Assembly: GCF_036323735.1 (NCBI RefSeq)
Contig: NC_086036.1
Span: 23,177,564-23,241,563, forward strand
Length of the DNA: 64,000 bases
DNA from: Rattus norvegicus
Lineage: Eukaryota > Chordata > Mammalia > Rodentia > Muridae
Direction of reading: 5' to 3'
Positions 35,438-45,439 of the stretch are shown here, piece by piece (positions within the stretch are counted from its first letter, which is position 1; the number at the start of each line of letters is the position of its first letter). The position numbers were made by a program, and so were the translations under genes. The notes below the pieces were generated by a model. The model was given only the letters and a program-made list of their open reading frames with translations, searched no databases and was not told the DNA's origin.

Positions 35438-36493
35438 ATGGCTAGAGGCAAGCGCAGGAACCCAAGCAACAGAAACCAAGACTACATGGCATCATCGGAG
35501 CCCAATTCTCCCACCAAAGCAAACACGGAATATCCAAACACACCAGAAAAGCAAGATCTAGTTTCAAAATCATATTTGATCATGATGCTGGAGGACTTCA
35601 AGAAAGACATAAAGAACTCCCTTAGAGAACAAGTAGAAACCTACAGAGAGGAAGCGCAAAAATCCCTGAAAGAATTCCAGGAAAACACAATCAAACAGTT
35701 GAAGGAATTAAAAATGGAAATAGAAGCAATCAAGAAAGAACACATGGAAACAACCCTGGACATAGAAAATCAAAAGAAAAGACAAGGAGCTGTAGATACA
35801 AGCTTCACCAACAGAATACAAGAGATGGAAGAGAGAATCTCGGGAGCAGAAGATTCCATAGAAATCATTGACTCAACTGTCAAAGATAATGTAAAGCAGA
35901 AAAAGCTACTGGTCCAAAACATACAGGAAATCCAGGATTCAATGAGAAGATCAAACCTAAGGATAATAGGTATAGAAGAGAGTGAAGACTCCCAGCTCAA
36001 AGGACCAGTAAATATCTTCAACAAAATCATAGAAGAAAACTTCCCTAACCTAAAAAAAGAGATACCCATAGGCATACAAGAAGCCTACAGAACTCCAAAT
36101 AGATTGGACCAGAAAAGAAACACCTCCCATCACATAATTGTCAAAACATCAAACGCACAAAATAAAGAAAGAATATTAAAAGCAGTAAGGGAAAAAGGTC
36201 AAGTAACATATAAAGGCAGACCTATCAGAATCACACCAGACTTTTCGCCAGAAACTATGAAGGCCAGAAGAGCCTGGACAGATGTCATACAGACCCTAAG
36301 AGAACACAAATGCCAGCCCAGGTTACTGTATCCTGCAAAACTCTCAATTAACATAGATGGAGAAACCAAGATATTCCATGACAAAACCAAATTTACACAA
36401 TATCTTTCTACAAATCCAGCACTACAAAGGATAATAAAGGATAAAGCCCAACATAAGGAGGCAAGCTATACCCTAGAAGAAGCAAGAAACTAA
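35438..36493 (+). CDS. LINE-1 ORF1 protein (RNA-binding chaperone), open
   Basis: The frame is uninterrupted and codes for 351 residues, close to the 340-370 usual for mammalian ORF1p. The start ATG begins the standard MARGKRRNPS N-terminus and has G at +4. A basic N-terminus precedes a long Glu/Lys-rich coiled coil (about residues 45-165). The RRM starts near SNLRIIGIEESED (172-184), and the C-terminal domain contains YPAKLSINIDGE (298-309). ORF1p forms trimers, coats L1 RNA and acts as a nucleic-acid chaperone in the L1 RNP. The otherwise conserved Arg of the RHIIVK motif is His here (231). That could weaken RNA binding, which is inference. It has no working ORF2 partner in cis. Confidence 0.93.
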   Translation: MARGKRRNPSNRNQDYMASSEPNSPTKANTEYPNTPEKQDLVSKSYLIMMLEDFKKDIKNSLREQVETYREEAQKSLKEFQENTIKQLKELKMEIEAIKKEHMETTLDIENQKKRQGAVDTSFTNRIQEMEERISGAEDSIEIIDSTVKDNVKQKKLLVQNIQEIQDSMRRSNLRIIGIEESEDSQLKGPVNIFNKIIEENFPNLKKEIPIGIQEAYRTPNRLDQKRNTSHHIIVKTSNAQNKERILKAVREKGQVTYKGRPIRITPDFSPETMKARRAWTDVIQTLREHKCQPRLLYPAKLSINIDGETKIFHDKTKFTQYLSTNPALQRIIKDKAQHKEASYTLEEARN

Positions 36494-36551
36494 TCATCTT
36501 GCAACAAAACAAAGAGAAGAAAAGCACACAAACATAACCTCACATCCAAAT

Positions 36552-36968
36552 ATGAATATAACAGGAAGCAATAATCACTATTCCTTAATATCTCTCAACA
36601 TCAATGGCCTCAACTCCCCAATAAAAAGACATAGATTAACAAACTGGATACGCAATGAGGACCCTGCCTTCTGCTGCCTACAGGAAACACACCTCAGAGA
36701 CAAAGACAGACACTACCTCAGAGTGAAAGGCTGGAAAACAACTTTCCAAGCAAATGGTCAGAAGAAGCAAGCTGGAGTAGCCATTCTAATATCAAATAAA
36801 ATCAATTTTCAATTAAAAGTCATCAAAAAAGATAAGGAAGGACACTTCATATTCATCAAAGGAAAAATCCACCAAGATGAACTCTCAATCCTCATCTTCG
36901 GTTCGTTTATATACAAGTGTGCAATTTCTAGGCTTGAAAGTAAAATGATGCTATCTGGTGCTGGATAG
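36552..36968 (+). pseudogene. LINE-1 ORF2 N-terminus (endonuclease start), truncated by fusion
   Basis: The frame starts 58 bp after ORF1, as in an ordinary L1. The first 113 codons are L1: the APE-type endonuclease start with LNINGLNSP (Asn16) and CLQETH (Glu45), equivalents of the metal and active-site residues. L1 sequence ends after ELSIL at about 36891. The frame then runs 25 codons into unrelated DNA before a stop. Later endonuclease residues, the reverse transcriptase and the Cys-rich domain are missing, so it is non-functional. Confidence 0.93.
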
Positions 36969-38130
36969 AGGAGCCTTATTTTTTATTATGGCAGCTTGCT
37001 ATTTTTGTAACATGGTGATTTGGTTGAACACAATAAAGTACAGTAGTAACTGATCTCCCCTTCTTCCTGGATGAATGAGGAGATGATTAAATGTTGATGT
37101 CAGCATCCTTGAGCATATTCAGATGAGCTTCTGCTTCTGTTGAAAAGGATGCTGTGTTTGATTGTGGTCCGAAGCTTTGAAGCACTACTTGGCATCTCCT
37201 TCCTTGGAGGTCTCACTGTTTAAACATAACAGATTTGATAGCTTGTTGGTAAGGTGAGGTCCAGCTTGTCTCCACTAGGTCATCTTCATGTGAATCCGGT
37301 GGTTATACGGTTTTGTTCTAGGGATATTTCATTTTTTTAATAACGGTTTTAGCTGACATTCATGGAGAGAATGAATCCTTAGAAGTGTGCCACTAGTGAA
37401 AGGAAATCCTGTCTAGAGTATGTTTCTTTACAAAGCTGTGTCACACCATCCTTTGGGCCCTCTGCTGGAAAAGTAGAATCAAGTCTCAAATAATGCCTTT
37501 TAAATTGTATCCTCTAGTATTATAGATGTAGGACAGTACTGTATCATACCTCTGTGGATGTAAAATAGCTTGTACCTGCTTTATGATATGTAGTAGTGAC
37601 CGTGCTTTATCAGAGCTGTTTTTAATGATGTTGCTCAGAATGTTTTCTTTCCAGATGATGATTGAGAAGCTAATTTTAAAAAAAAATGGTGCCAGGTACC
37701 ACAAGAGTAACAGAACTGTGCTGTTTTCTCGGGTTTTGTTTTTTTTACTTTTTTTTTTTAATGGAGTGTGCTGGATGTCTCTACAGTTTTGTTCAGATGA
37801 CTGCAGAACCTGGAAAAGCTGTTGCTGCTGTTGATGCATAACACACTGCTATTATTGGTCTTTTTATATAAATATAAATATATATATACAGATATATAAT
37901 TTGAATTTTTTGAAACTTTAGCTGTGCTGTCAACTTTGGAAAAAAGTATCCCCGTTTACTGTGTTGAGTGGGCACTGTACAGAAATTAACAGCCATATTG
38001 GTCTAGAAATGTTGAACTTAAGTTTTTTCCATTTGTACAGGGGTAACACACTGTATTAAATATGTAAGGTCTTATCTACGTGGGTTTGATTACAAAAACT
38101 AATAAAGTATTCTCTAAATTTAAAAAAAAA
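36892..38130 (+). pseudogene. Non-L1 segment resembling an mRNA 3' UTR
   Basis: About 1.24 kb of T-rich, non-coding sequence that is not L1. It contains AATAAA at 37032-37037 and again at 38101-38106, the second followed 15 bp later by A9 (38122-38130). This is the arrangement of a transcript 3' end, and the strand matches the L1. I recognise its style as a mammalian 3' UTR but cannot name the gene. It carries no intact coding sequence, and short frames inside it are not meaningful. Confidence 0.6.
38101..38130 (+). terminator. Poly(A) signal and adjacent A-run
   Basis: AATAAA at 38101-38106, then A9 at 38122-38130, a normal signal-to-cleavage spacing. The sequence continues into 'taaatacgcc', so it is either an old tail or a genomic A-run in a read-through source. 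Confidence 0.55.
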
Positions 38131-38302
38131 TAAATACGCCTAAAAATATTCTTTTTTTTTTTAAAGAATTGAAAAGACTGCAGAGTAGCGTTAGCATGGT
38201 AGAAAATGAAATTGGTGTTTGGATCATTCTGAGATGTTTCTCAGAAAGGTAGAAAACAGAAACAGAAATAAGATGATGAGGATAGAAATAGGAATCACTG
38301 AT

Positions 38303-38410
38303 GGGTGCCCTGGCCCTCACCTAGAATCCTAGCAGTTGGAATCAGAAGCAAGAAGTTCACAAGTTCAAAGCCAGCCTGGGCACCAAGGCTAAACTCTGTA
38401 AAAAAAAAAA
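38303..38410 (+). repeat. B1-like SINE
   Basis: 'ctagaatcctagcagttgg', 'aagttcacaagttcaaagcc', 'agcctgggcaccaaggct' and an A11 tail match a diverged B1/proto-B1 monomer in forward orientation. It lies inside the non-L1 part of the chimera. Confidence 0.75.
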
Positions 38411-39060
38411 GGGGGGGGTGGAGTCAGGGAAGAATACTGAGAACAATCTTTATAAGAAAGGAAAAGTGAGTCCGAACTGGGGAAAAGGAGGAAGAAAGAA
38501 TTATATCCTCTGGGGTGCGGGGAGGATCCATTTAAAGCCACATAGAATTGATAACCAAATTTTAAGTCTCAGGGTTTTTTTCAATAATCTTTTATTCACT
38601 TACTCTCAGCTTTTTAAGGCTACAAATAAGGAATTTGGAGATAAGAAACCAATCAGTGAATCATCAGGCACGTAAAACCGAAGGTCTCTGCAAAGAAATA
38701 ACAGCGAGACAAAACTTTTTACCACAACACAAAAACCAGAACTCTGAGGGCGAACATTGTGTTTCAAACATTCCCCACCACCGAGCTGTGTTTCCCACAA
38801 AAAGCATCATAACTTGCTGAGATGTGCAAGACCCAGAAAGGACCTTCCCGCCCACACAGCCTTCCCTGGTAACTCCTCAGCCGGCGGCTCGAGCTGACAG
38901 ACAGAACCCAGAGCCTGGCAAGTCACAAAAGAAGCAGACTGTGGTGACCACAGCGGTGACAACAGGATAAAAGTTCAAATAATTATAGACATGCTATTTA
39001 TTCAAATGTCACAGTGTTACAAAAGATGCCCAGTTATAGAAAACAGACTTAAAATCAGAG

Positions 39061-39251
39061 TTCCGTCGGTAAAGCGCTTGCCTAGCTCAGTTCTAGTCCT
39101 GCATGAACCAGGAGATGCACGCCTATAGTCCCAGCACTCACAAGACAGAGGCACTCACAAGAGGGTCGTCAGTTCAAGGTTATCCCCAGCTACATAGTGA
39201 ATTCAAGGCCCATATGGTGACATGAGACCTGTGTCAAAACAATAACAAAAA
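39061..39251 (+). repeat. B4 SINE (ID-like plus B1-like fusion)
   Basis: The left part 'taaagcgcttgcctagc' resembles the tRNA-derived ID half. The right part 'agtcccagcactcacaaga' and 'gttcaaggttatccccagct' resembles B1, with an A-rich end. This dimer arrangement defines B4. The tRNA-like promoter half is degraded. Confidence 0.75.
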
Positions 39252-39325
39252 ATGGTCATACATGATGTAAATGAGATTCTTAACGGTTCGGGGAGGTGAC
39301 ATGTTTCAGGTTCACGTCTTTAAGA

Positions 39326-39354
39326 TAAAAAAAAAAAAAAAAAAAAAAAAAAAA
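39326..39354 (+). repeat. Poly(A) tract of the chimeric insertion
   Basis: A run of 29 A residues directly before the right-hand direct repeat, as expected for the tail of an L1-mobilised RNA. Its length and purity suggest a fairly recent event. Confidence 0.85.
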
Positions 39355-39366
39355 CTTCAAACAGGA
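39352..39366. repeat. Direct repeat (probable TSD), right copy
   Basis: aaacttcaaacagga, identical to 34920-34934. The first three A residues are shared with the A-run. Confidence 0.75.
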
Positions 39367-39804
39367 AAAACATTACCTGAAGGTAACTTGTCTGTGTTAC
39401 GCTTGCCCAAGGAAAAGCTTAAAAGGGCCACGTATCAATTTGAAACTCTTACAATGAATAAGCTTACCCCAGAAAAGTTACTTTCTGATAAGGAACTCCT
39501 GGAGGTTTTCCTGCCACTGTGACTGGAATCCCTTCAGTGACGAACAACAACCAATCCTGTCTTGGATGTGAACCCACCATGCCTATCCTGCTTAATTATA
39601 GAGCCACAAGACACTTTCCCTTTCTGTTTGCTACAAATAGATACATGAGCGTCTCTGATCTAATATTTAAGAAAACATATGGTCTTGGGAAAGGATTTTT
39701 ATGAATTTAAACAAAGATGGTTTTGTTGTTATTTCTTCATGTTTTATGTTAGTTTTACATGGTGCAACAGTCAGACACATAAGGACAGATGGATGGATGG
39801 AGAC
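39367..39804. other. Unassigned sequence
   Basis: Host DNA after the chimeric insertion, with no recognised gene. A short GGAT run precedes the polypurine tract. Confidence 0.4.
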
Positions 39805-40015
39805 AGAGAGAGAGAGGGAGGGAGGGAGGGAGGGAGGGAGGGAGGGAGGGAGGGAGGGAGGGAAGAAGAAGAAGAAGAAGAAGAAGAAGAAGAAGAAGAA
39901 GAAGAAGAAGAAGAAGAAGAAGAAGAAGAAGAAGAAGAGAAGAAGAAGAAGAAGAAGAAGAAGAAGAAGAAGAAGAAGAAGAAGAAGAAGAAGAAGAAGA
40001 AGAAGAAAGAAAAAA
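39805..40015 (+). repeat. 211-bp uninterrupted polypurine tract: (GA)n-(GGGA)n-(GAA)n
   Basis: Every plus-strand base from 39805 to 40015 is A or G. It starts with GA repeats, passes through about 45 bp of GGGA repeats, and then about 150 bp of GAA triplets. One register break ('gaagaagagaagaag') occurs near 39938, and GAA ends in A-rich sequence. Long GAA/TTC tracts can form triplexes and stall replication or transcription (known for FXN intron 1). The homopolymer-like open frames in all phases are artefacts. Confidence 0.97.
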
Positions 40016-40957
40016 CAATTATTTGTCTCAAAGATTAGAAGTAATTGTTTTCCTTCATCCTCTTTTGATCTCTTGAAGGTCAAGTGACCTTCAAGTCACT
40101 TGATAAATGTTTTCTTTTGTGAGACACCCTTTCTCTCTGAACTGCTCACCTCTCTGTGTGGTCGTTGTCTGCAGACCTGTGATGCCCTCACAGTGGTGGA
40201 ATGGTGATGAATAGGATGTTTCTCATATAACTGAGGACTTTTGGGCACTTCCGGGTGACTTTTCTAGGATGCCATGCCTTCGTCTAGATAACTTCAACCT
40301 GCTCAGTTACAATCATTAAAATAAAATGTTCCTCACTTGCCTGTTGCCCTGGGATGCACACTCAAATCCTCCTTCCACAGCTTAGTTTGTAACTGAGTCT
40401 TATTTTGCTAAGTGCATGGACAGATATAATTCTTCAAAGACCCTGATGACACTTGGGTGTAAGCTTGAGTACTCAAAGAGACAATTATTAAATTGTACTG
40501 GAAAATTTGGCTGACAGAGAACTAACTTATGTCTAGCAGCCTCCTAGAATGTTATTTGAATATATTCACAGAGTAATTTTCTTAAATTTTAGAGACAAGA
40601 ATGAGAAATGTGTGCAAAGTTCATATGTCTTCAGTACATCCCTCTGATGCTCAATTTGAGAGAGCGCTGTGAATATTTTTAGCACAATTGAGAACTGCAG
40701 AGAACTTTTGCACAGCTCTAGATGAAATCTGAGGGTATAGCAGTCTCTCTAAGAAATAGATATAACTTGATCAGAAAGTTTTCATAAACGACTACTAATT
40801 TAATAAATGCCTTTTAAAAGTCTACTTCAGTGGGTCTCTTTAAGAACATCCATGTTACCAGTGTTTTTGACTGTTACAAATTATTGACTATTTGATTAGA
40901 AGGTCATAGTGAGCAATGAGAACACAAGGAAAATATAAAGGAAAAGATCTGAAATCC
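40016..40957. other. Unassigned sequence
   Basis: Unique-looking DNA with no recognised gene or repeat. A short 'cttgaaggtcaagtgaccttcaag' inverted repeat lies at 40072-40095. Confidence 0.4.
40072..40095. repeat. 24-bp perfect palindrome
   Basis: The half-site cttgaaggtcaa-type sequence is followed by its reverse complement. The centre 'aggtcaagtgacct' contains an inverted pair of AGGTCA half-sites, the nuclear-receptor type, separated by two bases. Matching outer bases extend it to about 24 bp. Function is unknown and the receptor reading is inference. Confidence 0.5.

Positions 40958-40998
<41 letters not shown>
40958..40998. repeat. (AAT)n microsatellite
   Basis: A perfect AAT triplet tract of about 13-14 units. 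Confidence 0.96.
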
Positions 40999-41235
40999 GT
41001 GAGGGCCAGTCGGGAAAGAGCGGAGCGCATGGCAACACAGGTTGGGCAAGTTGGGAAGACAAGGGTATGACTGGCAGGCTAGAGCCTGCTGAGGAGACTG
41101 TGGACGACCTTGACTGCTGATGATGGAGAGCTCTGGCTTGTTGTTCCCACACTGCATAAACCATCTCCTTAGAGAACTTTTAACACTTACCTTGGGTCAC
41201 CTTTTCCACAAATGACAATACTTTGCCTTGTCCTC

Positions 41236-41238
<3 letters not shown>

Positions 41239-41289
<51 letters not shown>
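41239..41289. repeat. (CA)n microsatellite
   Basis: A perfect CA tract of 51 bp. Confidence 0.97.
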
Positions 41290-41292
<3 letters not shown>

Positions 41293-42836
41293 GCATATAT
41301 AGAGATTAAATACTTTCATATATCTCACCTTTGTTTTATTTCCATCCCAGTATTTTATTCCAAATCTCTATTATATGTTCCTTTTAAGTATTTTAGGAAA
41401 ATATTCAAGACTCTGGAGTAGAAGTACTAACATTTCTAATGTTTCAGCCAGTCAGGTTTGTTTTACAACAGGAGTCTTTGCCATAGGATGAGGTATGAGT
41501 AGGTGAAATAGTAGACCTCTCTAAAACAACCTGGGTCTCTCCATGAGCTAGCATTGTCCAGGGGAGCCCTCAGGATTCCCACCTCAGTGTGGTGAGGTCT
41601 GCTAAGAAGTCAGAGAGCACGTGTGATCTGAGTGGGTTGGTCTGGATCCTCCTGTTGTGACTTCAGGGTTGGTTAGTCCTGCAGGGAGCTTCCCTGGAAA
41701 GAAGTTTGGGAATTGGGAATGGGTTTTCAATATGGGAAATGGGGCTTGTGAGATCACGGCTGACTCGGCTCAGGCTGATACTGCAGGGAAAAAAAAGCCT
41801 GTCGCTTCCAGTAGAGACAAACGCTTTGTAGTAAAACTCAACATTAAATCACAGGTCATTTTCACAAAATGAAAAACAAAATCATGTGTTGGTCTCTCTG
41901 GTTTTTAACAAATGAAAACAAAACGCAGAAGAATACACAGTCAGGTACCCAGGTTACATATGAATAAACCTAACTAGACTTCTCATGTGTTCTTTGTTTG
42001 GTTGTTCGGTCGGTTGGTTGTTTTCATTTTCTCTTACAAAAAAAAAAAATCCTCACTAAAAATAATCAAAATTATTCATTTTCAGTGTTTACAGAGTGCA
42101 GTGAGTAAAAATGGCTAAGATACAGGCCTAATTTAAGGCAAAGCATTTTCATTTAGAAGAGAACCTTGCACCAAAGTGATAGCAAGTACAGTCTTGGTTC
42201 AGTGTGATGCCCTGTGTGGAACAGAAACAGGCTGCAGAGAAATCTACCTCACACTTCATGTAGCCTCTGCCACAGATGAGAGGCCTGTTTTTAATTTAGA
42301 AGCTTCATTAGCATTTCTAAATAACAAACTGATGAAAAATACATTTTAATTTGAATCGAAAACAGGAAATTTTAAATGGAAAATACGTGCTTTTTTTTAA
42401 CCATGATATATAAAGTATTCCAAATTTTGATTACTCATTTGCAAATGGAAAATAACTCAAATACATTTTGTGATTTTTTTAAAAGAATGATCTTTCTCAA
42501 AACATTTCTCAGACATTTTGAATGCATGGTGAACGTGTGTGGTTTTTGTATCAGTCACCCTGTGTCCCACAGCGTTCATTCCAAGCAGATAGTTCACATG
42601 GGAAATTCGTGTGTTGGCTCAGGAGCATAAGCAGAATTTGGGAATCCTGTGTGAGCTGGTTTGATTGCCAAGCAGAAGGCCGTCTTGCTGAGGAACTAAA
42701 GAAAGCTAAACAGATGTCATTTTAATGTCTTCTTCATGCAGAGTCTTGCGTTATGAAGACCAGTGACTTACTACTCACACCGTAATGGAAGTAAGTTTTG
42801 AAAATGGCTCATTTGTATCTGCTCATTTTGAATGCT
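41290..42836. other. Unassigned sequence
   Basis: No gene or dispersed repeat is recognised. An A12-type run lies near 42038. Confidence 0.4.
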
Positions 42837-42851
42837 AAAAGAAACAGACAA
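42837..42851. repeat. L1 target-site duplication, left copy
   Basis: aaaagaaacagacaa. The right copy at 43634-43648 is aaaagagacagacaa, with one mismatch. Confidence 0.8.
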
Positions 42852-43633
42852 TAAGTGGATATCAGCCCACATGATCGAATTACCCAAGATGCACAGACCA
42901 CATGAAACTCAAGAAGGATGACCAAAATGTGGATGCTTCACTCCTTCTTTAAAAGGGAGACAAAGATATCCATAAGAGGGGATAGGGAGGCAAAGTTTAG
43001 AGCAGAGACCGAAGGAATGGCCATTCAGAGCCTGCCCCACATGTGGCCCATCCAAATACAGCCACCAAACTAGATAAGATAGGTGAAGCAAAGAAGTGCA
43101 GGCTGACAGGAACTGGATGTAGATCTCTCCTGAGAGACACAACCAGAGCATGTCGAATACAGAAGCAAATACCAGCAGCAAACCACTGAACTGAGAATGG
43201 GAAGCCCATTGGAGGAATTAGAGAAAGGACTGAAAGAGCTGAAGGGGCTTGCAACCTTATAAGAACAACAATGCCAACCAACCAGAGCTTCCAGGGACTA
43301 AACCACTACCAAAGACTATACATGGACTAACCCAGGGCTCCAACTGGGTAGGTAGCAGTGAATAGCCTTGTTGGGGCACCAGTGGAAGGGGAAGCCCTTG
43401 GTTCTGCCAAGGCTGGACCCCCAGTGTAGGGGATTGTTGAGGGGGACGGTAATGGGGGGGGTGGATGGGGAAGGGAACACCCATATAGAAGGGGAGGGGG
43501 AGGAGCTAGGGGGCTGATGGATAGGAAACCGGGAAAGGGAATAACATTTGAAATGAAAATAAGAAATACCCAATTTAATACAAATGGATGAAAAATAAAT
43601 AATAAACTAACAAAATTAATAATAAACTAACAA
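42852..43633 (+). mobile_element. 5'-truncated LINE-1 3' end
   Basis: It begins just at the end of ORF2 ('taagtggatatcagccc'), covers the whole 3' UTR with a G-rich tract (43430-43500) and the segment 'cagagcttccaggga', and ends in A-rich repeats of the 'aataataaactaacaaaa' type. A 15-bp duplication with one mismatch flanks it. It is more diverged from the 5594 copy than the 63-kb copy is, so it belongs to a different or older subfamily. Confidence 0.9.
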
Positions 43634-43648
43634 AAAAGAGACAGACAA
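43634..43648. repeat. L1 target-site duplication, right copy
   Basis: One mismatch to 42837-42851. Directly follows the A-rich tail. Confidence 0.8.
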
Positions 43649-44600
43649 GAGAAGGGGCAGGCTTTGTCAGGCTTACTGCCACTCTTTTAGTAGTTTTGGG
43701 AAACCATGAAATCAAGTCCCCAAGTTTGCATCATCATGACTAATTACCAAACTGCTTTATCCTTCCTCTCTATATTTTGTTTTGAAAAATCTGTGGGGTT
43801 TTTTAAGGTTAGCAAAGTACTGCTTGTCTGTAAGTGTACTATTCCAGAATTAAAAGAGGAAGATCACATGTTTAGGTCAGCCTGGGCCTTGTAGTAAGCC
43901 TTGTCTCAAAGGAGAAAAAATAATCTGTGTTTCCAAAACAAATTACATTCAGACAGCATGCCAGATTCTATTTTGTTCCACTGTTTTCCTAATTTTGGGC
44001 TTGCTCTTGGGATGCATTACAACTCAGAAGTTAGTTGGATTTAAATACAGCTCAATTAGAAAAGCGTCAAGTGTCTGGGGAGGAGGTCATTGAGAGATAT
44101 TATTTGTGACATACAAGCAAATTGTTGGACAGCAGTGGAACCTTACAAGAAATTACCTCATCAGACACTGAAACTCATGCAAAACACTTAAAACTGAGGA
44201 ATCTCTGATGAATCATTTCTGTGAGTCACCCAAGGCCAGGAAAAGAAATACAACACTGACTCTGCACGCCACATTGTGGAATGCTGCTCCTTTTCCATGA
44301 CACCCCTGGTAAAAATGAGTTTTCTCCAATCAGAAATTAGTCCAGAAGGAGATGGCAACGGAGACGAAAGCATCAACCAGACATGTCTTATACTTCCCGG
44401 TAATGAGAATGTTCTCTGTTAACTTTATGAAATGCATTCTGATTGCTACTCCTGATTTTTTAATATAAAATACGTGCATGATCAGTACACACTAGATAAT
44501 AAAACAGTTCATTTTTGATGGGTCAAGAATCAAATTGATTAATTCTAAATAGAAAAATAACTAGAGAGAAAAATTCACTGTATCTATATAAAGAGCAAGA
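43649..44600. other. Mostly unassigned sequence
   Basis: Contains a probable B1 tail fragment at 43862-43921 ('aggtcagcctgggccttgt', 'gtctcaaaggagaaaaaa', plus strand). The rest is not recognised. Confidence 0.45.
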
Positions 44601-44713
44601 TTGTGTGTGTGTGTGTGTCTGCATGTGTGTGTTTCTGCATGTGTGTGTGCATGTGTGTGTGTGATCATACAAATACACACATACAGACACACATATACAT
44701 ACACATATACATG
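44600..44713. repeat. TG repeats followed by CA/TACA repeats
   Basis: TG-rich sequence at 44602-44662 is followed after about 12 bp by its near-complement, CA/CATA-rich sequence at 44675-44713. A transcript could fold into a TG:CA hairpin. Confidence 0.8.
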
Positions 44714-45439
44714 GTAGACTTGGGAACCCAGCTTTAAAATAGAAAGAAACAATGGGAATTCAGATGAATTGGCCAAAAGCTATATTTTGCCTCTACTAAG
44801 TATTAGCTTTTCCAACCTTCTTATTTTACCTAGAAAGAACTTTTGCTAAATGGATAAAGTACTGGAGACCACCTAAGTTGGTAGAAGAGGGGAACATTTA
44901 GAGAAACTATAAAGTATGTCTAGGCACAGACCTGGAAGAGTAGACATGCAGCTCATACCTGTCCTCCAGATTCTGCAGCAGCAGGCGCCATCTTGATTTG
45001 TTCCCTCACCCATGTGTTGAGTGAAGACTAACATCACACCTAATAACAAGAAAGTGAAGCCTTATTGATGATTAGAAATCATTCCAAAGCTTCTGAGGTT
45101 GAGCAACTCAAATCCTAGCATGTCATCTCCTATTCATACATCATAATTCTATGAGAGCATAGAACACAACAAAGAGCGTTATTCTCCAATACCTGCTGTC
45201 CCATGGTAGCAGATACTGTACCAGACTACATGGGTCCTTCTGGAACCTCATCCACAAGTGGGATAAGTCAAAGCTTCTCTTTTGCTGAGGCCTTTCTATT
45301 CATGTACATGAGTGGGCCTCCCACTTTCTCAACCAATACAATGTAGGTATGTTCTATAACATACTCATTTTTTCCACAGTCTATATTTATGCCAACTTAG
45401 AACCCTAAACAAGACGCCTTTATAGCTAGGGTTAGAAAG
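44714..45439. other. Unassigned sequence
   Basis: No gene or repeat is recognised. Confidence 0.4.

Larger units (their letters stand above)
34935..39351 (+). mobile_element. Chimeric L1/non-L1 retro-insertion, 4.4 kb
   Basis: The unit contains rat L1 5' UTR (to 35437), open ORF1, and the start of ORF2, ending at about 36891. A non-L1 segment (about 36892-39325) and a poly(A) run follow. Identical 15-bp repeats bracket it. The L1 3' part (most of ORF2 and the 3' UTR) is absent. An end-to-end structure with one tail and one duplication indicates a single integration of a composite RNA or cDNA. Template switching during target-primed synthesis, or an L1 with 3' transduction plus internal deletion, would both fit. 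A splice origin is unlikely because no GT donor sits at the junction. Confidence 0.7.

Noticed and set aside
36885..36900. Splice junction explaining the L1 fusion
   Set aside because: The expected L1 sequence after the junction does not start with GT, so a standard donor is absent.
36897..37834. Host protein-coding exon in the non-L1 part of the chimera
   Set aside because: No open frame of useful length was found. Composition and poly(A) signals fit a 3' UTR.
39061..39130. tRNA gene
   Set aside because: Only half of the tRNA-like sequence is present and it continues into a B1-like body. It is the ID-like part of a B4 SINE.
39667..40087. Poly-Glu, poly-Lys, poly-Arg, poly-Leu and poly-Ser open frames
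   Set aside because: All are translations of the GAA/TTC tract in different frames.
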